Assembly (NCBI RefSeq): GCF_000385335.1
Contig: NZ_ARWA01000001.1
Span: 512,081-576,080 of the forward strand
Source: Methyloferula stellata AR4
GTDB taxonomy: Bacteria > Pseudomonadota > Alphaproteobacteria > Rhizobiales > Beijerinckiaceae
Direction of reading: 5' to 3'
DNA: 64,000 bases
In this document: in pieces, positions 45,620 through 54,769 of the stretch
Layout of the letters: every line of letters begins with the position of its first letter
Position numbering within the stretch: position 1 is the stretch's first letter
The notes under the pieces: generated by a model
What the model was told of the DNA's origin: nothing
The model's input: the letters and a program-made list of their open reading frames with translations, nothing else
Databases searched by the model: none
Translations under genes and position numbers: made by a program

Positions 45620-46906
45620 TCACGACAGGGTGGATTTCGGCGTGCGCTTGAATTGCTCGCGGCGCCCGAAAGCCGTTTGCAGGATTTTCGGCGTATTCGA
45701 CACGCTGACATAGATCATCAACGGCGTCAGCGACGCGGCGGTGATCGCATATTCCTTCAAGGTGCCGCGGCGCAGGACGATATAGGGCATCAGCGTCAGG
45801 CCGACGGCGACGAAGAAGATCAGGACAAACAGAAAGCCGATGACCGGCAGATAGACTCTCGGGTCGCCACCGCGCAGCAGCAGGCATGCGATAAGAGAGA
45901 CCGTGGCGATCGCGACGCAAGGATAGAAAGCCTGCACGAGGATCAAAAAGGTCGCCGAGAGCTTGCGGCCGAAGGACCAGCTTGTGCTTGTCCAGATCGG
46001 CGTCATCAACTTATGCGCGACCTGCACGAAACCATTCGACCAGCGTCTCTGCTGAACCCGCCAATGCCTTACGCGTTCGGGAACGAGACCGGGAACCGGC
46101 GGCTCCATCAGAAAGAGCCCATGCCATCCGGCAAGCCCGGCGCGAATGGTGAGATCGAGATCCTCGCAAAGCGAATCCGCCGACCAACCGCCCGCCGCGT
46201 CGACTGCCGCGCGGCGCCACACGCCGCCCGTCCCATTGAACTGGAACAGCCAGCCGCCGCGAAAGCGCGCCGCCTGCTCCATCGCAAAATGCGCATCGAG
46301 CAGCATGCCTTGCGCACGCGTCAGCCAATTGGTTTTGTAATTTGAAAATTCGCAGCGCGATTGCGCGAAGCCCGCCTTCGGATCCGCGAGCATCGCCGGC
46401 ACGATGGTGCGCAGCCAATCGGACGGCGGCCGGAAATCGACATCGAGCATGGCGATGAAGGGCGCGTCGCTGACTTTCAATCCAGCTGCGAGCGCACCCG
46501 CCTTGAAACCCGTCCGGTCGGTGCGGAAGAGATGCTGGACGTCGAAACCTTTGTCGCGCAATTCCTGCGCGAGAGCCGCGGCGACTTTCGGTGTCTCATC
46601 CGTACTGTCGTCGAGAAGCTGAATATGCAGTTTCGATTGCGGCCAATCGAGCGCCGCTGCCGCGCGCAAGGCGCCAGAGACGACATTCGGTTCGTTGAAG
46701 ACCGGAATCTGCACGAGAACATGCGGCAGATCCGCATCCGCCAAGCCGCTCGGCTGCGGTTTGCTCCGCCATCCGCTGCCGCTGACCAGTTCCATCAGAT
46801 TGATGCCGATCAGTGCGAGAAACGCACCGGCTACGATCACAAGCCCGAGGATCGAAATCGTCAAACTGATCTCGAAAACCAATCGGATGAGCTCAATTAC
46901 GATCAA
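45620..46906 (-). CDS. Membrane GT2 glycosyltransferase, CslA/cellulose-synthase-like
   Basis: About 428 residues: an N-terminal membrane helix, a cytosolic GT-A domain with LPHVLVQIPVFNEPNVVSG, LLDDSTDET, the DVDFRP metal site, CEDLDLTIRAG and the acceptor motif QQRRW, then four to five C-terminal membrane helices. This is the layout of CslA-type glucomannan synthases and related lipid glycosyltransferases. The start is uncertain: TTG 46906 is used because the upstream frame up to 47041 runs through a dispersed repeat. Facing the ceramide-type genes end to end, it may glycosylate the lipid, or it may make a short beta-glycan. Confidence 0.78.
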   Translation of the reverse strand: MIVIELIRLVFEISLTISILGLVIVAGAFLALIGINLMELVSGSGWRSKPQPSGLADADLPHVLVQIPVFNEPNVVSGALRAAAALDWPQSKLHIQLLDDSTDETPKVAAALAQELRDKGFDVQHLFRTDRTGFKAGALAAGLKVSDAPFIAMLDVDFRPPSDWLRTIVPAMLADPKAGFAQSRCEFSNYKTNWLTRAQGMLLDAHFAMEQAARFRGGWLFQFNGTGGVWRRAAVDAAGGWSADSLCEDLDLTIRAGLAGWHGLFLMEPPVPGLVPERVRHWRVQQRRWSNGFVQVAHKLMTPIWTSTSWSFGRKLSATFLILVQAFYPCVAIATVSLIACLLLRGGDPRVYLPVIGFLFVLIFFVAVGLTLMPYIVLRRGTLKEYAITAASLTPLMIYVSVSNTPKILQTAFGRREQFKRTPKSTLS

Positions 46907-46946
46907 CGGCCGCGACCCCCCGGTTGGTCCGATTAGATAATTCAGC

Positions 46947-46991
46947 GCGGGCTGCGAGCGAAACGCTTCGCACTTTGCCTCATCCCGCTCT
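46947..46991. repeat. Diverged copy of the AGAGCGGGATG element
   Basis: Shares CACTTTNCCTCATCCCGCTC and the GCGGG-TGCG left end with 1789-1839. It sits in the leader of the glycosyltransferase gene. Confidence 0.55.
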
Positions 46992-47028
46992 CGTCCCTGC
47001 GTCGCAGGCTTCCGCCGGGGTATATCAC

Positions 47029-47054
47029 GGATCATCGACAAAGGTCGATGATCC
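47029..47054. repeat. Perfect 11-bp hairpin
   Basis: GGATCATCGAC and GTCGATGATCC separated by 4 bases, between the hotdog gene and the glycosyltransferase gene. No T-run follows on either strand. It could be an attenuator or another repeat remnant. Confidence 0.5.
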
Positions 47055-47131
47055 GAATAGGGCCTCGATCATCCGCAATTATAACCATGTCCAGGGCGCG
47101 AGCCCATTCACATTGACGCGCGCGCCAATGC

Positions 47132-47578
47132 TCACACGGACGGACTGCGATGCGGCAAAAGCTTGGCCTCGGCGACGAGCGCCAGATCGCGTCCCTGGCC
47201 ATGCGCCATCAAACGCAGAATGATGCCGGGGCTTTCGCCCGTGGTGACCCGTATCACGCGGCCGGAAACCTCGAAAGTCTGCCCAGCCAGAACCGGCCGC
47301 AGGAATTTCGCGGAAAGATTGACCAGCGCCAGATCCGGCCGCCATGCCAGAATCAAGGGCTCAAAATGGCCCATCATGAGCATGCCGTGGATCGGCCGCT
47401 CCTCAAGTCCGGCCCTTCGCGCGATGGCCGGATCGAGATGCAAAGGATTGTCGTCGCCGGAGGCACGCGCATAGCGGGCGAGCGCATCACCGTCAAAGGG
47501 ACCGCAGCAGCGCTTGGGCAGTTGCTCGCCGACCTGCGGCCAATCGATCGCCGCGGCACACGCATGATTGGCGTTCAT
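47132..47578 (-). CDS. MaoC-like hotdog hydratase/dehydratase, catalytic subunit
   Basis: The 148-residue hotdog protein carries the hydratase 2 motif ARASGDDNPLHLDPAIAR followed by PIHGMLMMGHF, where Asp and His of the D-x4-H arrangement form the active site. Such enzymes (de)hydrate (R)-3-hydroxyacyl thioesters. The ATG overlaps the stop of the preceding hotdog gene (ATGA), so the two are likely a heterodimer like split MaoC or HadAB dehydratases. Neighbouring ACP and ketoacyl synthase genes suggest an ACP-bound substrate. Confidence 0.8.
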   Translation of the reverse strand: MNANHACAAAIDWPQVGEQLPKRCCGPFDGDALARYARASGDDNPLHLDPAIARRAGLEERPIHGMLMMGHFEPLILAWRPDLALVNLSAKFLRPVLAGQTFEVSGRVIRVTTGESPGIILRLMAHGQGRDLALVAEAKLLPHRSPSV

Positions 47579-48039
47579 GGCGCGCTCCCCGCCGCGCTGA
47601 TGATCCGCAGGATCGTCTCCATTCGAAGACAAGGCTCATCGCGGGCGGTGACGACCGAAGTCCGCACGATCAAGCGCTCCGGATTCATCTGATGATCGAT
47701 GTCGGCGGTCATCAGATAATCTTGATCCGCATCGAGTGGGGTCTCGTAAGTGAAGCTTTGCGATTCATGAACGGCGATGCCGCCGGCTTCCTTCAATTTT
47801 ATTTCGAGGACGCGCCAAAGCTCGGGCACAGTCAGCCAGCGCATCGGAAATGTATGCGGTACCTGAATAGACTTCGCCCGGCCCTCTGCAGAGCAGTCGT
47901 CGACGGACCAGCCCGTCTCACAGCGGAAGGCTTCGATATCGGCACAGGCCGTCGAGACGCGAAAGGGACCAAGCCGCAAAGCGCCCGAGCCCTCCGGGTC
48001 CGGCGCCCCGGAGGAATGCATATTCGTAGCGTCCTGCAT
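47575..48039 (-). CDS. Hotdog protein, non-catalytic MaoC N-terminal-domain type subunit
   Basis: A 154-residue product resembling the MaoC_dehydrat_N / FAS1-type dehydratase half: IQVPHTFPMRWLTVPELW, a strand ESQSFTYETPLDADQDYL and LIVRTSVVTARDEPCLRMET. The hydratase Asp/His motif is missing, as expected for the structural half of a two-subunit dehydratase. GAGGAC lies 5 bases before the ATG. It directly precedes the catalytic subunit. Confidence 0.72.
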   Translation of the reverse strand: MQDATNMHSSGAPDPEGSGALRLGPFRVSTACADIEAFRCETGWSVDDCSAEGRAKSIQVPHTFPMRWLTVPELWRVLEIKLKEAGGIAVHESQSFTYETPLDADQDYLMTADIDHQMNPERLIVRTSVVTARDEPCLRMETILRIISAAGSAP

Positions 48040-48220
48040 CGACGGTCCTCGGTCTGAAGCTACGCGGCATTATATCGGACTGCCGCCATGCTTCAAATTG
48101 TTGTGTCGCCTTATTTTACAGGGGAGACGGCGACTTATTTAGAGTCACTGCGCCTTTATGCATCGGCGCATGAGCCTTCCTAAAAAGGCAAGTCCACTTC
48201 AAAATCGGGTTTCTTTAAAC

Positions 48221-48264
48221 GCATGATCTTCTCCGAAAAAGCGAACCAACTTTTCGGGATCATG
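48221..48264. repeat. GCATGAT / CCGAAAAG palindromic element, copy 2a
   Basis: GCATGATCTTCTCCGAAAAA and CCAACTTTTCGGGATCATG, the same plan as 3906-3947. It is followed at once by copy 2b. Confidence 0.65.
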
Positions 48265-48276
48265 TCTTCTCTCGCC

Positions 48277-48319
48277 GCATGACCTCACCCGAAAAGTCTG
48301 CAACTTTTCGGGATCATGC
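48277..48319. repeat. GCATGAT / CCGAAAAG palindromic element, copy 2b
   Basis: GCATGACCTCACCCGAAAAG, then TCTGCAACTTTTCGGGATCA. This copy overlaps the last codons and the stop codon of the ketoacyl synthase gene; on the leftward transcript it forms a strong CCGAAAAGT hairpin at the stop codon. Confidence 0.7.
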
Positions 48320-49537
48320 TGCCTCAATCTTCTTTACGACGAGGACCGCATTGATCCCGCCGAAGGCGAAAGAATTCGACATGGCAAAATGAATCGGCAG
48401 AGGCCGCGCTTCATTCGGGATCGCATCGACCGGGCATTTTTCGTCTGGCACGGCCCAATTGATCGTCGGCGGCGCCACATTGTCCAAAACGGCGCTGATC
48501 GTGACCGCGAGTTCAAGCGCGCCGCCCGCACCCAATCCATGGCCATGAATGGGTTTCGTCGACGAAACCGGAAGCACTGGCGCCTTCTTGCCGAAGACCA
48601 TCCCGATCGCTTCGGATTCGGTCAGATCATTGATGACGGTTCCGGTGCCATGCGCATTGACGTAGTCGATCGCATCAGGGGGGATGCCGGCATCCTGCAA
48701 GGCATAGCGCATCGCGGACGCGGCACCGAAAGCATCCGGACGGACATGGTCCTTGGCGTCGCTCGATGTGCCATAGCCCGCCAGTTCGACGATGGGCACA
48801 GCACCACGCGCGCGTGCAAGTTCCTCGGTTTCGAGAATGAAAACGCCGGCGCCGGCGCCGATGACCATGCCATTGCGGTTTTTCGAAAAGGGTCGGCAAT
48901 AATCCGGGCTGAGGACACGCAAGGCCTCCCAGGCCAGCATGGTGCCGCTCGTGATGCAATCCTCGGTACCGCCGACGATCGCCCGGTCGACGAGACCGAA
49001 GCGGATCATCTGAGCGCCGAGGCCGATCGCCTGCGTGGCCGAGGAACAGGCACTGCCGACCGCGAGACATGGTCCCGTCGTTCCAAAGCGCATGCTGACA
49101 TTGGACGGACAGGAACTCGGGATAAGTTTCGGAATCGTCAGAAGTTCGGGCCGGCTATTATTGATGAAGATCTGATGATGGCCTTCTTCGATCGTCGTCA
49201 TCCCGGCGATGCCGGTTCCGATGATGGCGGCGGTCCGCGGTCCTGCGAGAATGTCGCGCGGGATGCCCGATTGGGCAACGGCCTCATCCGCGGCGACGAG
49301 CAGATATTGCGTGACTGGATCCAGGAACGCGATCAGCTTGGCGTCGAGATAGGTTGCCGGATCGAAATCACGGACCTGCGCCGCGATTTTAATGCGCCCC
49401 TTGTGAGGCCGTGGAAACCGGGCTTCCGCCACACACGACCGCCCGTCCCGCGTAGCATGCCATAGAGGTTTTGCCCCGACACCGGCCGCGGAAACCGCGC
49501 CCATGCCGGTGATAACGACCCGTCTTGTCGAATCCAT
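48314..49537 (-). CDS. Beta-ketoacyl-ACP synthase (KAS II-like)
   Basis: The 407-residue thiolase-fold enzyme starts RRVVITGMGAVSAAGVG and has the complete Cys-His-His triad: Cys in VGSACSSATQAIG (about residue 165), His in VNAHGTGTVINDLTE and His in STKPIHGHGLGAGG. The last motif differs from the usual KSMTGHLLGA, and the sequence is more like accessory or secondary-metabolism KAS than housekeeping FabF. It elongates acyl-ACP with malonyl-ACP. It starts immediately after the ACP stop. A dispersed repeat supplies its stop codon. Confidence 0.88.
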   Translation of the reverse strand: MDSTRRVVITGMGAVSAAGVGAKPLWHATRDGRSCVAEARFPRPHKGRIKIAAQVRDFDPATYLDAKLIAFLDPVTQYLLVAADEAVAQSGIPRDILAGPRTAAIIGTGIAGMTTIEEGHHQIFINNSRPELLTIPKLIPSSCPSNVSMRFGTTGPCLAVGSACSSATQAIGLGAQMIRFGLVDRAIVGGTEDCITSGTMLAWEALRVLSPDYCRPFSKNRNGMVIGAGAGVFILETEELARARGAVPIVELAGYGTSSDAKDHVRPDAFGAASAMRYALQDAGIPPDAIDYVNAHGTGTVINDLTESEAIGMVFGKKAPVLPVSSTKPIHGHGLGAGGALELAVTISAVLDNVAPPTINWAVPDEKCPVDAIPNEARPLPIHFAMSNSFAFGGINAVLVVKKIEAA

Positions 49538-49807
49538 TCAGCTTTTTTCTTTGATGATATAGGCGGCAATCGCGTCGATCAGGCTCTTTACGTCCTTGGC
49601 TTCATGGAACGGGCCATCCATCGGGATATAGACGTCGAATTTTTCTTCGATCGCCGTCAAAATCATCACGATATCGATCGATTTCAGATCCAGACTCTCG
49701 ATCGTTGCGTCCATAGTGACCTTTTCGCGATCCACCATTCCTTCGCTAATGATCACCTCGGTGATCTGATTGACGAGTTCCGCTTGGTCGAGAACTTTGG
49801 TTTCCAC
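49538..49807 (-). CDS. Acyl carrier protein
   Basis: The 89-residue acidic, helical protein has the phosphopantetheine serine in LDLKSIDIVMILTAIEEKF, where the usual DSL is KSI. A dedicated ACP next to the KAS and the facing spt-like gene parallels the separate ACP encoded with spt in Caulobacter, an observation I recall but did not check. The start is GTG with GGGAG upstream; no ATG is available. It is probably the first gene of the leftward ACP - KAS - hotdog set. Confidence 0.85.
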   Translation of the reverse strand: METKVLDQAELVNQITEVIISEGMVDREKVTMDATIESLDLKSIDIVMILTAIEEKFDVYIPMDGPFHEAKDVKSLIDAIAAYIIKEKS

Positions 49808-50228
49808 CCGTCACTCCCGTTACGCAAGATTTCCCAGCGATTTAGGTCTGGCAGCACGTTGTTGCCGCCACATTTAGGCCCGGCCACAGATTATGTCTCT
49901 CCGGCCAAGGCAGAAAGACCTAGGACTGGCCCAGCCCATATTTCCGATGTCCGAACCATAGGGGATCGCACCATGACTTGCCAGCAAATCGGACAAGGGT
50001 GCGAGCCAACCCACGGCGACCCTCGCAGGGTCAGACGCGAAGCCCTTCGTTAATCCAATCTATCATTAAAATCAAAGGTAGCTGGAAAGGTTTTCCAACG
50101 GCCGGCCAAAATAGCGGCTAAACATGCGAAAGGGTTCCCGTTTCTGGCGAAAACGGAAACCCTTGCAGCATTTTCGGTCAAATGGCCTGGCCCGGGGCAA
50201 AGCCTGAATTTCAAAAGGCAGCCCGGAT
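49808..50228. other. 421-bp gene-free region with one inverted repeat
   Basis: No reading frame I can support. An inverted repeat AAGGGTTCCCGTTT / AAACGGAAACCCTT (one mismatch) lies at 50129-50164, 65 bases after the L,D-transpeptidase stop, without a T-run. The ACP promoter must be at the left end of the gap. Confidence 0.5.
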
Positions 50229-50771
50229 TCAGGGGATCGAGACGACCGGCGTCCCGACCGAAACGCGCTGGTAGAGGTCGAGCACATCCTCGTTATACAT
50301 GCGGATGCAGCCGAAGGAGGCGGCCGTGCCGACGGAGCGGCGCATGCTCGCCGTCGTGCCGTGGATCGCGACTTCCGACAATCTCAAGGTGATCGCCGCG
50401 GCGCCCATCGGATTATGCGGCGAGCCGCCCGGGATGACGGATTTGAGGTTCGGATGGACGGCGCGCACAACGGCGGGGGCTTTCCAATCCGGCGCCATGT
50501 ATTTGCCCTCGACGGAAGTCTCGCCGCTCCAGGCCCGGCCCGCCATGCCGATTGCGATCGGATAGCGGATGGCGGTGCCATTGCCTTCGGTCAGATAGAG
50601 CCGGCGCTCATGCTGCTTGATGACGATCATGCCGGCCGGATAATTGGCTGGGAAAGAAACCGATTCACGCGCTTCGGCAACGACCGGCGAAAGAGCGGCA
50701 AAAACCCCAAATGACGCCGCGCAACCTGCCACAAGCCAAGTGAGGCAGCGGCCATGTCTAGTCTTGTCCAT
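50229..50771 (-). CDS. L,D-transpeptidase, YkuD family
   Basis: The 180-residue protein has a signal segment (about residues 10-35) and a YkuD domain with HGTTASMRRSVGTAASFGCI, the His and the catalytic Cys of the HxGT...S-GC-R signature. It cross-links peptidoglycan 3-3 or anchors proteins to it in the periplasm. ATG 50771 follows GAGGGTG. A 7-bp inverted repeat (GACGCGA/TCGCGTC, 50798-50814) lies in its leader. Confidence 0.9.
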   Translation of the reverse strand: MDKTRHGRCLTWLVAGCAASFGVFAALSPVVAEARESVSFPANYPAGMIVIKQHERRLYLTEGNGTAIRYPIAIGMAGRAWSGETSVEGKYMAPDWKAPAVVRAVHPNLKSVIPGGSPHNPMGAAAITLRLSEVAIHGTTASMRRSVGTAASFGCIRMYNEDVLDLYQRVSVGTPVVSIP

Positions 50772-50900
50772 GACACCCTCGAAACAAATGAAACAACCGG
50801 ACGCGATGCTCGCGTCACTAGGTTGAACAATACCAAGGGTGCGGATAAAGCCGAGTGAAAACCTCAACTTGAGTTAATATGCTCTGTATCCGTTACATCC

Positions 50901-50930
50901 AAGCCGCACCCCGAAAGGGTGCGGCTTTTT
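50901..50930. terminator. Strong GC hairpin downstream of acs
   Basis: The stem AAGCCGCACCC / GGGTGCGGCTT with a 4-base loop lies 12 bases after the acs stop. The T-run (five T) is on the rightward side, so its orientation favours rightward transcripts. For leftward acs it is probably still the end signal. Confidence 0.6.
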
Positions 50931-50941
50931 AAGGTTATGCA

Positions 50942-52882
50942 TTAACCTGCGGGGCGATTGCGAATGAGATCGTCGACGACGGTCGGGTCCGCCAAAGTCG
51001 ATGTATCTCCGAGAGCGCCGAACTCGTTTTCGGCGATCTTGCGCAGGATGCGGCGCATGATCTTGCCCGATCTCGTTTTCGGCAGGCCGGGTGCGAATTG
51101 GATAATATCGGGTGAAGCGATGGGTCCGATTTCCTTGCGCACCCAGGCAACGAGCTCCTTGCGCAACTCGTCCGTGGCTTCGGCATCGCTCATTAAGGTT
51201 ACATATGCGTAGATGCCCTGCCCTTTGATGTCGTGCGGATAGCCGACGACGGCTGCCTCGGACACTTTGATGTGGGCGACAAGCGCGCTTTCGACCTCCG
51301 CCGTGCCCATGCGATGACCCGACACGTTGATGACGTCGTCGACCCGCCCGGTGATCCAATAATAACCGTCGGCGTCGCGGCGGCAGCCGTCGCCGGTGAA
51401 ATATTTGCCAGGGTAGGCCGAAAAATAAGTCTGCACGAAGCGCTCATGATCGCCGAAAACGGTGCGCATCTGGCCCGGCCAGGAATCGGCGATGACGAGA
51501 TTGCCTGAGCAAACCCCTTCGAGCACCACGCCATTGCTATCGACGATCTCCGGCTGGATCCCGAAGAAGGGCAACGTCGCCGAGCCGGCCTTCAGCGGCG
51601 TTGCGCCCGGCAGCGGCGTGATCAAGTGACCGCCCGTCTCGGTCTGCCACCACGTATCCACGATCGGGCAGCGGCCGTCGCCGACCACGTGATAGTACCA
51701 GGTCCAGGCCTCCGGATTGATCGGTTCGCCGACAGAGCCAAGCAGCCGCAGGCTGGCGCGGCTCGTTTTCCTGACCGGCTCGTCGCCGGCACCCATCAAG
51801 GCGCGGATGGCCGTCGGCGCCGTATAGAAAATATTGACCTTGTGCTTGTCGATCACCTCCCAGAAGCGCGACACGGATGGGTAATTCGGCACGCCTTCGA
51901 ACATCAGCGTCGTCGCGCCATTGGCGAGCGGTCCATAGAGAATATAGCTATGGCCGGTGACCCAGCCGACGTCGGCCGTGCACCAATAGATATCGCCGTC
52001 GTGATAGTCGAAAACATATTGATGCGTCATCGACGCGAAGACCAGATAGCCGCCGGTCGTGTGCAGGACACCCTTCGGCATGCCGGTCGAGCCGGACGTA
52101 TAAAGAATGAACAGAGGGTCTTCGGCATTCATCTCGACCGGCGGACAATCGGCCGAGGCCTGCGGGACGACGTCGTCATACCAGATGTCGCGGCCTTCGA
52201 CCCACGAGATCGCACCGCCAGTACGCTTGACGACGATCATGGTCTTGACGATGTCGTCGGCTTTTTTGATCGCCTCGTCGGCGTTCGATTTGAGCGGGAC
52301 TTTTTTGCCGCCGCGCAGACCTTCGTCGGATGTGATCATCACTTTGGACTTGCAGTCGATGAGGCGGCCGGCGAGCGAATCCGGTGAGAAGCCGCCGAAC
52401 ACCACCGAATGGATCGCGCCAATCCGTGCGCAGGCGAGCATGGCGTAAGCCGCCTCCGGAATCATCGGCATGTAGATCGTCACGGTGTCACCCTTGTCGA
52501 CGCCATGCGCCTTCAGGACATTGGCGAGGCGGCACACCGCCTCGTGCAATTCCTTATAGGTGATGAATTTCTGATCTTTCGGATCATCGCCCTCCCAGAT
52601 GATCGCCACCTGATCGGCGCGGGTTGCGAGATGCCGGTCGAGGCAATTCATCGCGACATTGGTGGTGCCGTCCTGGAACCATTTGATCCACACATTGCCC
52701 GGACCGAAACTGGTGTTCTTCACTTTCGTAAAGGGCTTGATCCAGTCGATGCGTTTGCCTTCCTCAGCCCAAAAACCTTCGGGATCGGCGATCGAACGCG
52801 CATACATGACGTTATATTTCGCCGCGTCGATAAAAGCGCGCTTTTGCCAATCGGCCGTGACCGGATGCACTGTGTCAGACAT
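50942..52882 (-). CDS. acs: Acetyl-CoA synthetase
   Basis: The 646-residue ANL enzyme has the phosphate loop [18 protein letters not shown], the TWWQTETGG motif and the acetylated C-terminal lysine in [15 protein letters not shown]. It makes acetyl-CoA from acetate with ATP. The ATG at 52882 follows GGAGGAAG at 6 bases; a longer frame to 53017 is not supported. It stands alone between an L,D-transpeptidase and a Crp-type regulator. Confidence 0.97.
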   Translation of the reverse strand: MSDTVHPVTADWQKRAFIDAAKYNVMYARSIADPEGFWAEEGKRIDWIKPFTKVKNTSFGPGNVWIKWFQDGTTNVAMNCLDRHLATRADQVAIIWEGDDPKDQKFITYKELHEAVCRLANVLKAHGVDKGDTVTIYMPMIPEAAYAMLACARIGAIHSVVFGGFSPDSLAGRLIDCKSKVMITSDEGLRGGKKVPLKSNADEAIKKADDIVKTMIVVKRTGGAISWVEGRDIWYDDVVPQASADCPPVEMNAEDPLFILYTSGSTGMPKGVLHTTGGYLVFASMTHQYVFDYHDGDIYWCTADVGWVTGHSYILYGPLANGATTLMFEGVPNYPSVSRFWEVIDKHKVNIFYTAPTAIRALMGAGDEPVRKTSRASLRLLGSVGEPINPEAWTWYYHVVGDGRCPIVDTWWQTETGGHLITPLPGATPLKAGSATLPFFGIQPEIVDSNGVVLEGVCSGNLVIADSWPGQMRTVFGDHERFVQTYFSAYPGKYFTGDGCRRDADGYYWITGRVDDVINVSGHRMGTAEVESALVAHIKVSEAAVVGYPHDIKGQGIYAYVTLMSDAEATDELRKELVAWVRKEIGPIASPDIIQFAPGLPKTRSGKIMRRILRKIAENEFGALGDTSTLADPTVVDDLIRNRPAG

Positions 52883-53316
52883 AGCTTCCTCCCGCAGCGG
52901 CGCTCTTGAAACTCGGATTTCGGGCGCGCTTTCACTGTCCATTATGCGGGGCCACAGAGACGCGAACAAGCGCCGCGATCTTGTCCTTTGGTCAAATAGC
53001 GTCGTGTTGCGCTGCAAGAACTCAAATGGACGGGAAAGATCGACCCGCGCATCTGGCGGAACGCCAATTGAAACAATTATAGGCGTGAAATCAAGCCATT
53101 ATGGCTTAGACAACCTTTCAGAACGGGGCGACACGCCGCCAGGTTCAGGGCCTGCTGCATTGCGATACGGCTGAGGAATCGATTGAACGAAAGCGCCGCG
53201 GGATAATGACTTGCCCCGGCTTCTTCCTCCGCAATACGAGCGCTAGCGGAGCTTGAGAGCACAGCCTTAGAGATCCTCCGAGCTGGGAAAGGCGAATTTG
53301 ACGCGCCATTTTCCCA
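52883..53316. other. 434-bp gene-free region upstream of acs
   Basis: No supported gene. It holds the acs leader and, presumably, the acs promoter; I saw no clear -35/-10 pair or terminator for the regulator. Confidence 0.4.
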
Positions 53317-54033
53317 TCAGTCGAAGGAGCCGACGAGCCTTCGATATTCGGCTTCGGGGACGCCATAGCTGTCGCCTGCTGTTTCTTCCAATCTCTCCCG
53401 ATCGAGCACCTGAATCTTGCCCCGTGTCGCACGAATAATATTCACGCCTTCCAAAATATGGATCGCGTCTGTCACGCCGGACCTGCGCACACCGAGCATG
53501 ATGCCGAGAAATTCGTGGGTAATGGTCAGATCATCACCATCCACTCGATCGTGACACATGAGCAGCCAGCGGGCCAAGCGTTCGCCAATGACTCCGCTGC
53601 CATTGGAGAGTGCTGTGTAGCCGGTTTGAATCGTGAAGGCTTGAATATAGCGCATGAGCAAGGCGCGAAGAGCCGGGCTCTTCTCAAGAATAAGAGCAAA
53701 GGTTTTGACGGCGATCAAAAACCCTTCCCCCTCCATCTGGATGATGTGCTGATGCGGCGTGCGATCGACGCCGAGAATACTCGAGGTCGGGCCGATGCCA
53801 TCCCGGCCGTAGATTCCCACCTCCAGTTTCCGATTATCCAGCGTTACGGCAATCTGCGAAGCAAGGCCGCTTTCGAGGAAATGCACATGGCTGTTTGGCT
53901 GGTTGGGATGAACGAGGACGTGACCGCGCTCTAACACAAGCGGCTCAAGGTGCGGTTGAACAAGCCGGTAATCGTCCGGCGAAAGAGCGGCCAATAGCCG
54001 ATTTCGCAGAGTGCCCTGATCCGGGGGAGACAT
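53317..54033 (-). CDS. Crp/Fnr-family transcriptional regulator
   Basis: The 238-residue protein has a cyclic-nucleotide-type sensor fold (residues about 15-140: VLVHPNQPNSHVHFLESGLA) and a winged helix (LTITHEFLGIMLGVRRSGVTDAIHIL). It lacks the cysteine cluster of oxygen-sensing Fnr, so it likely responds to another signal. Proteins of this subgroup are common in Rhizobiales. Its target is not visible; the acs gene downstream in the same direction is separated by 434 bases. Confidence 0.88.
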   Translation of the reverse strand: MSPPDQGTLRNRLLAALSPDDYRLVQPHLEPLVLERGHVLVHPNQPNSHVHFLESGLASQIAVTLDNRKLEVGIYGRDGIGPTSSILGVDRTPHQHIIQMEGEGFLIAVKTFALILEKSPALRALLMRYIQAFTIQTGYTALSNGSGVIGERLARWLLMCHDRVDGDDLTITHEFLGIMLGVRRSGVTDAIHILEGVNIIRATRGKIQVLDRERLEETAGDSYGVPEAEYRRLVGSFD

Positions 54034-54535
54034 GACCGTCCCATCATTTTGGGGCGGGAGCTTACGTCTCTCTCTGCCGCTGAGGCCCTAATCACTTCCA
54101 AGCGATGATCGACGTAGCGCCGGAACGAGCCGGAGCACAACCCATAAATCCGAAATGTACGGTTTCTGACGGTTCCGGCTCGGCCTCTACCAAGAATTCC
54201 GCCAGATACATAGGATGATGCTCATCGCGCGCGAGCGAGTTCCTGCATACGCCTCCTGGAAGACGCGTATCGGCACGCGCCGCGATCTTACGCAGATGCA
54301 ACCAGACGACCTAAACAGCACATTAATGAGCGCTCGAACCTCTCGCGGCTTAAGGAGCATGAATAGCGCGTTGCGGCAAACACTTGCCGGTGTTCTCGAC
54401 AATGCCGAGGAACGCGCAAATAGGCTCCAGAATCAGATAAAGCGGCGCTTGCAGAAGCTGCTTAAGTGGGTTCAATCCATTTCGCCACGGACTTTCCGGA
54501 ATGCGCCGCGCTCATCAGAATGTCAGGCGGTCACT
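54034..54535. other. 502-bp region without a firm gene
   Basis: A frame from 54215 runs in phase into the small gene at 54536, but its first 107 residues look like chance translation (Arg/Thr/Ser-rich, no family pattern). I therefore treat the region as noncoding. Confidence 0.4.
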
Positions 54536-54715
54536 ATGTCCAAGTCGCAAGATCTACAAAATCACGCTCTGGAGTGCCTGCGCCTGGCCGCGCAGTGTAG
54601 GGGCTTGGCTCAGGATGTGTCCAAGCCCGACCAAAAGGCTCACTTCCTTCGGATGGCCGGCGAATGGGAAAAACTGGCGACCAAACCCTATCTGAGCGGT
54701 CCGACGCTGCACTGA
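54536..54715 (+). CDS. Small hypothetical protein
   Basis: A 59-residue product with an amphipathic helix pattern (HALECLRLAAQCRGLAQDV, then HFLRMAGEWEKLA). Small proteins with this ECLRLA ... LRMA ... WLA pattern occur widely in Rhizobiales and have no known role. The ATG is preceded by AGGCGG. Confidence 0.55.
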   Translation: MSKSQDLQNHALECLRLAAQCRGLAQDVSKPDQKAHFLRMAGEWEKLATKPYLSGPTLH

Positions 54716-54753
54716 CCCAGGCCCTGAACCGGGATCAAAATTGACGCCTGCAC

Positions 54754-54769
54754 CTTTTCGGGATCATGC
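54754..54769. repeat. Half copy of the GCATGAT / CCGAAAAG element
   Basis: CTTTTCGGGATCATGC, the right half of the element at 48277-48319, again directly at the stop codon of a leftward gene. Confidence 0.55.

Noticed and set aside
46907-47041. Longer start for the GT2 gene at 47041
   Set aside because: The extra residues are translated from a dispersed repeat and do not look like a membrane or catalytic segment.
54215-54535. N-terminal extension of the small protein at 54536
   Set aside because: The extension has no family-like pattern, while a good ribosome site sits at the inner ATG.
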